From NCBI GenBank assembly GCA_018969885.1, contig JAGWXN010000225.1, forward strand, positions 1-5,511: a stretch of 5,511 nt of DNA. Reading direction: 5' to 3'. Each line of letters starts with the position of its first letter. Position 1 is the first letter of the stretch. The notes below the pieces were generated by a model that was not told the DNA's origin, searched no databases, and was given only the letters and a program-made list of their open reading frames with translations. Source of the DNA: Betaproteobacteria bacterium. GTDB taxonomy: Bacteria; Pseudomonadota; Gammaproteobacteria; Burkholderiales; Burkholderiaceae. A program made the position numbers and the translations under genes. Below, in pieces: positions 1 to 5,511 of the stretch.

Positions 1-2574
1 TCGTTCGTCCGCGACGTCGGGTGCCATCGGATCGTCCGGGTTCGCTACGTTGAACGGTTGCCCGGGATTGTAGGGGTGCGCCAGCACGCCGTTGTCGGTG
101 ATGCGCTGGTAGAGCAGGCTGGTTGCAGGCGTGGCGCCAACAAGTGACAGGGCGACGGCATGTGACCGCGCAAAGCGGTTCGCACCCGGCGTCTCGTCCT
201 CGGCCAGGTTGAACGATTGCGCGATGCCGCCGAAGTTGCGGAACGGCGGATAGCCAAGCCCACCGTGGCACTCGATGCAGCTCTTGTTGAAGATGCGCTG
301 CACATCGGTATAGGTAGGCACGGCGGCCGGTGCTGGCAGAGTGGCGAGCGAGGCCGTCACCATCGGCATGACAGCCGGGCAGACTTCCGTCACTGGCGGT
401 GCGGGCATTGTCATGGCCAGCGGGGGAATGCCCAGGCTGTCGCGAATGCTGCCGGGTTCGGAAACCTGTATCGCATTCACAATGGACATCATCCCATTGG
501 CTGCGAAAGTGTAGGTGCGCGACCTCCCTCTCACATTCATCGACCATTTGTCGACAGCAACGCCCATGGGCTCGAGGAAATAGCGGAACAGCGCAAGCTT
601 CTTGACCACGTCGTCGGTATAGTTCTCGCGGTCAGCGAAAATGCCACCCATGACCGTTGCATCCGGCACCCCGCGATCGACAGGGCGGCGGAAGATCTCC
701 TGCCGCAGGCGGGCAAGGCTTGTGTCGAGCCCCCCTGTACCTCCCGCGATCCCGGATGTGCCGGCACCATGCTGCAGGATCAGTCCGTTCACCGCCTCTG
801 GCGCAACCGGCGGCAGGCTGGGGCCGTTCTCGTCGAACACGTAGAGATCAGGAACGCGGTCGAGCGTGAGCCGCTGGATGTTCACCTTGCGCAGCGTCAT
901 GCTGAACTGGCGCCGGCGCGTGTCATCGAACACGTCGTTGAAGTTCATGCCGTTGCGGGCATCGAAGAAGGCGAGCGCTGCCGGCGTGAGTGAGGGAGAC
1001 ACCGTTTGCGTGGTCGCAATGTCGGTGGCTTCGGGAACGGTGATGCAGCCCGCGGCAATGGCGAGTGCCAGCGGCCGCACGTCAAAGGCAACGCTCCCCG
1101 TGGCATAGCGATGGATCTTGATCTCGTCGGCAACGCGGATCGAGTTGAGGTCATCGCCGAGCCGGCTCATGAACTGGACGCCCCGCCCGGCATCGCTGCG
1201 CGGGGAGCTGGGGTGGTGCAGTGTCACGAACTGCGTATAGGGAAAGGTATCGGTGGCTGATGCTGACGGGTCCCGCAGGACCGGTGTGCCGGAGCTACCC
1301 GCGCGACGGTCAAAGGCATAGGTCACGCTCGTGGCCGTTCCGGTGGGCTGCGGCTCCGTCGTCGTCGGCGGGCCCGGCGCATCAAAGCTGAAGACAATGC
1401 GACCGTCGTCGGGTCCGCCAGCCGTCAGCCGCACGATCCGGTCATCGATGATGACGTTCAGGACCGAACCGCCATAGTCCTGCCCATGCGTACGGGGCCT
1501 CGTCGCAGCGCCATCCGGGACGTTCGGTGGCTGCAGTTCAAGCTGCTCGATCACCGCACGCGCATCAGGCTCGCTGCGCCACGTCCAGGGGTTGAGCAGG
1601 GTCCGGAAGGCCGCCGCCTCGACCGAGCCCTTGTAGATACGGTCCCGGTTGAAGGGCAGCATGCCGCCCCAGCTGTCATAAGCATCCCAGTTGGGCTTCA
1701 TCTTGACCGGCACGTCACGCAGGACGCCATCCGTGCCGGCGCGCAGGCCCCGGTTCAGCACGTTTCGCGTGGCATGGCAGGCAAAGCACTTGCTGTCGTC
1801 GATGTTGAAGCCCCGCGCCAGCGCCGGGAAGCGCGGCACGAACAGCGCCGGGTTGGGATCGGTATCATCGCGTCCCGGGATTGGCGCCAGCACGATCTCG
1901 TGGAAACGGAAATTCTTCTGCGCAGCATCCCATTGCATGAACTCGATGGCATGCCGGTGGCCTGCCGGAAAGGACGGATCATGCGTCCCGCGCAGGCTGA
2001 TCGCAAACACAAGGGTGGCATCCGGGCTCGACAGCAGGAGGCGCGGATGCCGGGCATTGCCGGTTTGCAGGCTCTCCGAGCGGGGCATCAGCATCCAGTT
2101 CTGGCGATAGGCGATCGGCAGAGCGGCGATGAACTCCGCTACCGTATCGACAGACGGATGGGCGGCGAGATAGTCACCGATCCCACTGCGTGTCGTGGTG
2201 ACATCTGCAATCTGCGTGTCCGTCAGGGGCACGATCGCCGTTGACCGGTCGAACCGGGCGCGCACCGACCGGAAACTAGACAGCGCGATCAGGCACTGGT
2301 TGGCGGGCGTCGCGGGATCCATGTCGGGACAGTCACCGCCCCAACCGGCAAAGGTGGAACCGGGCAAGGCCGCGGCCGTGAGCGTGATGCTGTCGGTTGG
2401 CGCCAGCGTTTCGTCGCAATCGATCGTGCCGCTGACCACCCCGCAATTGATGCCGGCGCCTGTCACCGAACCTTCGCCGAGGCCCGTCGCCATGACACGC
2501 ACCGTGTCTGCAGCAGCCACATGCAAGAACAGCGACGCAACCGCGACCAGAACCGCGCGCAGAACCGTGAGCAT
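1..2574 (-). CDS. Exported multi-domain c-type cytochrome with InlB-like N-terminal repeat (3' end beyond window)
   Basis: The frame is open for 858 codons from the ATG at 2574-2572 to base 1, with no stop, so the C-terminus lies outside the window. An in-frame TGA at 2601-2599 bounds the start, and GGGGGAA lies just upstream. Residues 1-22 form a Sec signal peptide (hydrophobic run, then HVAAA before DT). Residues 23-110 match the divergent InlB B-repeat pattern: GEGSV, paired Cys44/Cys53, GSTFAGWGGDC at 72-82, Cys94 and RSVRARF at 102-108. CFACH at 263-267 and CIECH at 766-770 are covalent heme c sites, implying Sec export and periplasmic or outer-surface heme attachment. An aromatic block, including YDSWGGMLPFNRDRIY at 299-314, follows the first heme site. 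The roughly 500 residues between the sites match no catalytic family I recognise. Electron transfer or a redox enzyme role is inferred from the hemes; the substrate is unknown. Further hemes may lie past the left edge. I am confident of the gene and heme sites, not of the function. Confidence 0.9.
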   Translation of the reverse strand, partial: MLTVLRAVLVAVASLFLHVAAADTVRVMATGLGEGSVTGAGINCGVVSGTIDCDETLAPTDSITLTAAALPGSTFAGWGGDCPDMDPATPANQCLIALSSFRSVRARFDRSTAIVPLTDTQIADVTTTRSGIGDYLAAHPSVDTVAEFIAALPIAYRQNWMLMPRSESLQTGNARHPRLLLSSPDATLVFAISLRGTHDPSFPAGHRHAIEFMQWDAAQKNFRFHEIVLAPIPGRDDTDPNPALFVPRFPALARGFNIDDSKCFACHATRNVLNRGLRAGTDGVLRDVPVKMKPNWDAYDSWGGMLPFNRDRIYKGSVEAAAFRTLLNPWTWRSEPDARAVIEQLELQPPNVPDGAATRPRTHGQDYGGSVLNVIIDDRIVRLTAGGPDDGRIVFSFDAPGPPTTTEPQPTGTATSVTYAFDRRAGSSGTPVLRDPSASATDTFPYTQFVTLHHPSSPRSDAGRGVQFMSRLGDDLNSIRVADEIKIHRYATGSVAFDVRPLALAIAAGCITVPEATDIATTQTVSPSLTPAALAFFDARNGMNFNDVFDDTRRRQFSMTLRKVNIQRLTLDRVPDLYVFDENGPSLPPVAPEAVNGLILQHGAGTSGIAGGTGGLDTSLARLRQEIFRRPVDRGVPDATVMGGIFADRENYTDDVVKKLALFRYFLEPMGVAVDKWSMNVRGRSRTYTFAANGMMSIVNAIQVSEPGSIRDSLGIPPLAMTMPAPPVTEVCPAVMPMVTASLATLPAPAAVPTYTDVQRIFNKSCIECHGGLGYPPFRNFGGIAQSFNLAEDETPGANRFARSHAVALSLVGATPATSLLYQRITDNGVLAHPYNPGQPFNVANPDDPMAPDVADER

Positions 2575-2590
2575 CTGTTCCCCCGAACCT
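2575..2590 (-). promoter_or_regulatory. Ribosome binding site of the cytochrome gene
   Basis: GGGGGAA at 2584-2578 on the minus strand sits three bases before the ATG at 2574. It is G-rich rather than a perfect AGGAGG, but it is the only purine tract at usable spacing. With the in-frame TGA nine codons upstream, it supports this start. Confidence 0.5.
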
Positions 2591-2600
2591 TGCCAAATTC

Positions 2601-2630
2601 AGCATATGTGCCAGACGCGCAACACCGCAA
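2601..2630 (-). promoter_or_regulatory. Possible sigma70-type promoter before the cytochrome gene
   Basis: On the minus strand, TTGCGG (2630-2625) is followed after 18 bases by TATGCT (2606-2601). These match the -35 and -10 consensus at four of six positions each. Transcription would start near 2594, giving a leader of about 20 bases that just includes the ribosome binding site. In GC-rich DNA such matches occur by chance, so this is a candidate only. If real, the cytochrome gene could be expressed separately from the two genes upstream. Confidence 0.25.
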
Positions 2631-2655
2631 GGTAGATGGGGTAAAGCCCGGATCT

Positions 2656-2697
2656 CCCGCAGCAGGCGGGCCAAATCTGTCACGGTCTCGTCCCGTG
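2656..2697 (-). other. Two adjacent short inverted repeats in the intergenic gap
   Basis: Two hairpins can form between the second gene and the cytochrome gene. One has arms CACGG (2681-2685) and CCGTG (2693-2697) with a 7-base loop. The other has arms CCCGC (2656-2660) and GCGGG (2666-2670) with a 5-base loop. Each stem is only 5 base pairs but fully GC or nearly so. Neither is followed by a T-run on the minus strand, so they are not convincing intrinsic terminators. They could weakly attenuate read-through or stabilise RNA, or be chance. Confidence 0.3.
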
Positions 2698-2737
2698 CAA
2701 CGAGGCAGTCACTCCATCATGCCGGTGAAACGCAGGC

Positions 2738-4144
2738 TCAGCGGGCGATCACGTAGATCTCGTCCATCATGAACCGCGCGCCCGGCGTGACGGGATCGAT
2801 GTCCAGCCTGACGCGCGCGATCCGTTCGCTTGCAAGGTCTGCAGGCACAGACAGGTCTATTGTCCGGAATGCAAGGCCAAGCGTGACCGGGTGCACCGTC
2901 TGCCGGACTGCACGCCCCTCTTCGTCCAGCAGCGTCAGGCGCAGGATCAGCTGCGCTGGCCGGTCTGCCCTGAACAACCCACCGAAGTGCAGGCTCTGGC
3001 GTGTGGCGCGCATGGGCAGCGGGATGGAAGCCTCCTGCGAAACGATACTGTCCCTGCATGTCGCAGGGCATGTGACGCTGAGGGCCATGTTCTTTGCGGC
3101 GAGCCCGGATGGTTCTGCGACAGCCACCGGCGGCACACGCCACCCGTCGAGCCGCCCATTGGCAAACGTGGGATTGCGCAGAAGGTTGGGCGCGCCGTTC
3201 AGCGGCCAGGGCGGTGCGTTGACATCCGGCAGGTAGGGCACGGCCTGCCCGATGACATGCGTCGTGTCCCGGCAATCCGTTCGGCGATAGATCACGCCAT
3301 CCCGCTCCAGCGTCGTCGCATCGTTGCAGCCGTGTGCCTTGACCGTGACGTCACCCCGCTCCCATCGCTCCCAGCGCGTGAAGCCATAGGCGCGCGTGAA
3401 GTAGAAGCGCTCGATGTGGTCGGCCCGCGCCGGGCTTCGGCCACCGAAATGATCCGAGCGGATGGCTTCCATCGCCTTGCCCGAGGTGAAGACAAAGGGC
3501 GCCGGCAGCAGTTCCCACTCCGTCCATGCAGGATTGAAGAACCAGGGGCATCCCGAACCCTGGTTGATCTTCAGCCAGGCAAGACGCGCGCCCTTGGGGT
3601 TCTGGAGGATGCGCACCGGAAAGCTGAGCCAGCTGTCTTCATGATTGGCAGGGTTCTCCACGCCGCCGGCGCACCTGCTGTTCCAGAAGAACTGCCCGTT
3701 TATGCCGGGATCGCTTGTACCCGTTATGGAAACAAATTCGCCGTCGGCCTCCAGGATATCGTAGCCATCGCGGAACAGCGGTTTGCAGATACCCGGCAGG
3801 CAGAGGTCAAAATCGCGAAACGCTGTCGACGGATCATCCCCGCCAAACTCCTTGGTGGCCGTGATGCGCGGGATACGCGGTCCCGGATAAGGTGATCGAA
3901 CGGGGTGCGATGTGATCGCCTGGTAGACTCTGCCAGCCTCCCCGTCAGTCCGCAGGAAGGGCGTGCGCTCCAGCGGCCGCAGGTCACGGTGCCGCGGACA
4001 CGAGGCCGGATCACCGGGAATGGGGCGGTCCTGCGCATCGACGCACACATCCTGGATGAGGAAGTCGAGAGCTTCATGCGCCGGCGAGGACGCGCCGGCG
4101 CGGGAAGGCGCCAGCACAAGGGCTGCCACGCAAGCGAGCACCAC
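2738..4144 (-). CDS. Exported protein with C-terminal CBM/galactose-binding-like region
   Basis: The gene encodes about 468 residues and ends at TGA (2740-2738). No ATG opens this frame near the N-terminus. I chose GTG at 4144-4142 because it leaves the preceding gene intact; GTG at 4141 or CTG at 4189 are alternatives. The N-terminus is a hydrophobic export signal ending AGA, with likely cleavage near residue 18. With the GTG start it has no positive charge before the hydrophobic core, which keeps the start in doubt. The mature body carries a DVCVD motif (Cys34), further scattered cysteines and an aromatic stretch, FYFTRAYGFTRWERWE, resembling no enzyme I recognise. From about residue 320, NLLRNPTFANGRLDGW (Trp335) begins a region of about 150 residues ending FMMDEIYVIAR. 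That opening and ending are typical of beta-sandwich carbohydrate-binding modules and other galactose-binding-like folds. No catalytic residues can be named. It lies 32 bases after the CVNH gene, so co-transcription is likely. Glycan binding is inferred from fold-like features only. Confidence 0.82.
   Translation of the reverse strand: MVLACVAALVLAPSRAGASSPAHEALDFLIQDVCVDAQDRPIPGDPASCPRHRDLRPLERTPFLRTDGEAGRVYQAITSHPVRSPYPGPRIPRITATKEFGGDDPSTAFRDFDLCLPGICKPLFRDGYDILEADGEFVSITGTSDPGINGQFFWNSRCAGGVENPANHEDSWLSFPVRILQNPKGARLAWLKINQGSGCPWFFNPAWTEWELLPAPFVFTSGKAMEAIRSDHFGGRSPARADHIERFYFTRAYGFTRWERWERGDVTVKAHGCNDATTLERDGVIYRRTDCRDTTHVIGQAVPYLPDVNAPPWPLNGAPNLLRNPTFANGRLDGWRVPPVAVAEPSGLAAKNMALSVTCPATCRDSIVSQEASIPLPMRATRQSLHFGGLFRADRPAQLILRLTLLDEEGRAVRQTVHPVTLGLAFRTIDLSVPADLASERIARVRLDIDPVTPGARFMMDEIYVIAR
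3140..3184 (-). other. Start of C-terminal CBM-like region
   Basis: This stretch encodes the N-x-x-F-x-x-G-x-x-x-G-W signature (Asn324 to Trp335 in the GTG-start numbering). It commonly opens beta-sandwich carbohydrate-binding modules attached to secreted proteins. The region runs to the stop codon with alternating hydrophobic strands, for example QLILRLTLLD and FRTIDLSV. The sequence shows the pattern; the assigned fold is inference. Confidence 0.5.
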
Positions 4145-4176
4145 GACCAGCCATCGCGCGGTGCCCGGTTCTTCGG

Positions 4177-5334
4177 CTAACGCGCGCAGACGAGCTGGCC
4201 ATCGTTGTTGCCGATGTCGCCCTTGCAGTCGCGGACATTCGGCAGCCGCGCGTCGACAAACCGGCCAGAGCGTGTCTGGCAGCTTGCGATCAAGTCGACC
4301 ATGCGGCCGGCGCCCTGCTCCAGGCGCGCATCGCGGCAACTGCTGCGATAAGAGCCCGCTGGCGGTTCGCCAAGGCTGGGCCGGGTCTGGCAGACGAGGC
4401 GACCATTGTCATTGCCGATGTCGCCACTGCAGGCCCGGACGTTTGGAAGCGTTGCATCCACGAAGCGCCCGCTGCGCGTCCTGCACGTGGCGATCAAGTC
4501 AACGGTTCCGCCCGGGCCGCGCACCAATTCCTCGTCGCGGCAGGAGCTGCGATAGGAGCCACGCGGTGACTGCCCCAGGTTTTCCCCCTGGGCTCCCACG
4601 CACTCCAGTCGTCCATCGTTGTTCCCGATATCGCCTCGACAGGACTGGTAGTCGGGGAGGAACGTATCCACCATGCGGCCACGCCGCGTCTGGCACCGTG
4701 CGTTAAGGGTCAGGGTCCGGCCACGGCCCGGCGTGACATAGATCTGATCACAGGTCGCCCGGTAGGAGCCCCGCGGCGGCGTCGGACCATAGCCTGGCCC
4801 ATAACCCGGAGGCGGTCCATAGCCCGGGCCATATCCAGGACCGGGGGGCGGGGCATACGGGTCAGGACCTTGCGCATAGCTACAGGCGAGGCTGCCATTG
4901 TTGTTGAAGACAGAGGCGCCATCGCAGGCGGCAAGCGCGAGTTGCGATTGCGCGGCCACGCGTCCACTCGCGGTGCGGCAGCGGGCATAAAGGGTCTCCG
5001 ACCCGGGCACGCCATTGGCGATGATGATGTTCTCGCAGCTCTGCAGGTAAGGTCCACGGGGCAGGGGCACTGCCGGCAGGCCGTCGCAGCGCAACACGCC
5101 ATCGACGCTCTCAATCAGGCCGCGGCAGCGCTGGAAGTGGTAAAGCACGCTGCCGATTTCCCGGCCGGACCGCGTCCGGCAGACCGCGTAAAGATAATCG
5201 CGGTCCTTGCCCGCAAACCGGGTCCGGTCGACCGAAATCTCGCTGCAATCGCGCTGATAAGGGCCATAGGGCTGGGCTTGTGCGGCGGGCATCAAGGCCA
5301 GCACCGCAAAGACAAACGCGATCATACGGATCAT
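4177..5334 (-). CDS. Secreted CVNH (CyanoVirin-N homology) repeat protein, 385 aa
   Basis: The start is ATG 5334-5332, ten bases after GAAAGG; the frame is open further upstream but without a comparable site. Residues 1-20 are a clear Sec signal peptide (MIRMIAFVFAVLALMPAAQA). The mature protein has five units of about 57-62 residues, each G-[SP]-Y-x(3)-C ... C-[RQ]-T-x-[RS]-G-R ... C ... N/D-G-x-L-x-C. Cysteines are 30/52/70/83, 100/119/137/151, 195/214/232/245, 265/284/302/315 and 333/352/370/383. Units 3-5 share exact 19/18/13 spacing. The pattern matches one sequence repeat of cyanovirin-N, whose fold normally pairs two such repeats and binds high-mannose glycans. Here each unit has an extra cysteine pair. 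A Gly/Pro/Tyr-rich linker (about 155-187) divides the protein into two and three units. Family knowledge suggests a lectin-like extracytoplasmic role; many bacterial CVNH proteins have no known ligand, so glycan binding is inferred. This is the first gene of the likely operon. Confidence 0.93.
   Translation of the reverse strand: MIRMIAFVFAVLALMPAAQAQPYGPYQRDCSEISVDRTRFAGKDRDYLYAVCRTRSGREIGSVLYHFQRCRGLIESVDGVLRCDGLPAVPLPRGPYLQSCENIIIANGVPGSETLYARCRTASGRVAAQSQLALAACDGASVFNNNGSLACSYAQGPDPYAPPPGPGYGPGYGPPPGYGPGYGPTPPRGSYRATCDQIYVTPGRGRTLTLNARCQTRRGRMVDTFLPDYQSCRGDIGNNDGRLECVGAQGENLGQSPRGSYRSSCRDEELVRGPGGTVDLIATCRTRSGRFVDATLPNVRACSGDIGNDNGRLVCQTRPSLGEPPAGSYRSSCRDARLEQGAGRMVDLIASCQTRSGRFVDARLPNVRDCKGDIGNNDGQLVCAR
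4180..4770 (-). repeat. CVNH half-repeats 3, 4 and 5
   Basis: Three tandem units cover residues 189-247 (4770-4594), 259-316 (4560-4387) and 327-385 (4356-4180). Cysteine spacing is identical at 19/18/13 in all three. Units 4 and 5 are identical at 42 of 57 aligned residues by hand count and share the exact starts GSYRSSCRD and the GDIGN block. Related DNA words recur about 200 bases apart, such as TGCCGATGTCGCC near 4208 and 4412. Recent internal duplication is the likely origin. Confidence 0.9.
4774..4872 (-). repeat. Gly/Pro/Tyr-rich linker inside the CVNH protein
   Basis: Residues 155-187 contain reiterated GYGPGYGP-type units and almost no other side chains. They lie between the second and third CVNH units. 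At the DNA level this appears as imperfect repeats around the plus-strand word CCATAGCC. The low-complexity composition indicates a flexible or polyproline-like spacer separating two lectin-like blocks. Confidence 0.85.
4873..5265 (-). repeat. CVNH half-repeats 1 and 2
   Basis: Two tandem units cover residues 24-85 (bases 5265-5080) and 94-154 (5055-4873), with first cysteines 70 residues apart. Unit 1 has a three-residue-longer first cysteine loop (22 rather than 19). Unit 2 has a last spacing of 14 rather than 13. They are more divergent from each other than units 3-5 are, and could form one complete two-repeat CVNH domain. Confidence 0.85.
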
Positions 5335-5352
5335 GGCAACTGCACCTTTCAC
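5335..5352 (-). promoter_or_regulatory. Ribosome binding site that fixes the CVNH gene start
   Basis: GAAAGG at 5350-5345 on the minus strand, extending to GAAAGGTG, lies 10 bases before the ATG at 5334. The frame remains open to an ATG at 5454, but starting there would add 40 residues ahead of a clean signal peptide. The 5334 start is therefore preferred. Confidence 0.7.
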
Positions 5353-5511
5353 CAATTTCCCGGGACGTAACCTGTTCGCCGTGGGAAGGGTGTTGGACAA
5401 TCCTGCGACGGTCAAGATGAATCGCGAGCCAGCCACGCGCAGGATGCACAGCACCTGTTAACCAGACACGTTCGCGGCCTGGGCGCACCAGCGGGCTAGA
5501 GCATCACCTGC
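5335..5511. other. Upstream region of the CVNH gene; no gene supported
   Basis: These 177 bases hold the CVNH ribosome binding site and a possible -35 box, TTGACC, at 5415-5410 on the minus strand. No convincing -10 follows at 16-18 bases (CACCCT at best), so no promoter is called. The last bases at the right edge do not show an identifiable gene end. Confidence 0.4.

Noticed and set aside
217..993. Plus-strand open frame of 258 codons
   Set aside because: It lies wholly opposite the cytochrome gene, reads as Arg/His/Ala-rich low-information sequence, and has no recognisable domain. The minus strand here encodes a CxxCH motif and a continuous protein.
1486..2244. Plus-strand open frame of 252 codons
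   Set aside because: It is antisense to the first heme region of the cytochrome and has typical GC-rich shadow composition without motifs or a clear ribosome binding site.
2333..2683. Minus-strand 116-codon frame starting in the intergenic gap
   Set aside because: It overlaps the cytochrome start in another frame and becomes Arg/Gly/Cys/His-rich inside it. No ribosome binding site or family is visible.
2681..2697. Intrinsic terminator after the second gene
   Set aside because: The stem has only 5 base pairs and is followed by ACAGATTTGG rather than a T-run, so a true rho-independent terminator is unlikely.
2891..3895. Plus-strand open frame of 334 codons
   Set aside because: It lies opposite the second exported gene, which has a signal peptide and a CBM-like tail. 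The plus translation shows no domain and is explained by high GC.
4129..4150. Lipobox (VLAC) making the second protein a lipoprotein
   Set aside because: The cysteine sits at the start of the hydrophobic stretch, not after it. The core continues to an AGA site typical of signal peptidase I.
3963..4706. Plus-strand open frame of 247 codons spanning two genes
   Set aside because: It is Arg/Ser/Cys-rich and repeats because it is antisense to the CVNH repeats.
5480..5511. tRNA-like string AGCGGGCTAGAGCATCACC at the right edge, plus strand
   Set aside because: It resembles a tRNA D-arm 3' half, but the paired GCTC of the D-stem is absent and the molecule would be cut by the edge. No tRNA can be supported.
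1..5511. Mobile elements, CRISPR arrays or phage genes
   Set aside because: No transposase motifs, terminal inverted repeats or regularly spaced short repeats with unique spacers were seen. The only repeats are protein-coding CVNH units and their linker.

Overview
This 5.5 kb window is GC-rich DNA that is almost entirely coding on the minus strand. Three exported-protein genes lie in a row, transcribed from right to left. High GC, Sec signal peptides, a CyanoVirin-N (CVNH) repeat protein, a divergent InlB-type beta repeat and c-type heme motifs suggest a proteobacterium. A gammaproteobacterium such as a Xanthomonadaceae relative would fit, but no rRNA, tRNA or housekeeping marker fixes the taxonomy, so this is inference.

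Layout in transcription order. Positions 5511-5335 are a leader with a good ribosome binding site and no supported gene. Positions 5334-4177 encode a 385-residue secreted protein made of five tandem four-cysteine CVNH-type half-repeats, split 2+3 by a Gly/Pro/Tyr-rich linker. After 32 bases, positions 4144-2738 encode an exported protein of about 468 residues. It has a novel cysteine- and tryptophan-rich body and a C-terminal region resembling a galactose-binding or carbohydrate-binding-module (CBM) jelly roll. After a 163-base gap with two short hairpins and a possible promoter, an unbroken frame runs from 2574 off the left edge. It encodes at least 858 residues of an exported c-type cytochrome with an InlB-type N-terminal repeat and two CxxCH sites about 500 residues apart. 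Because its stop lies outside the window, this largest gene is easily missed, and long plus-strand open frames lie opposite it.

The first two genes are spaced like an operon, and both carry likely glycan-binding modules. The cytochrome may be co-transcribed or have its own promoter. All three products are predicted to act outside the cytoplasm. A shared role at the envelope or outside the cell, such as glycan recognition near a redox protein, is possible, but only gene order and export signals support it.
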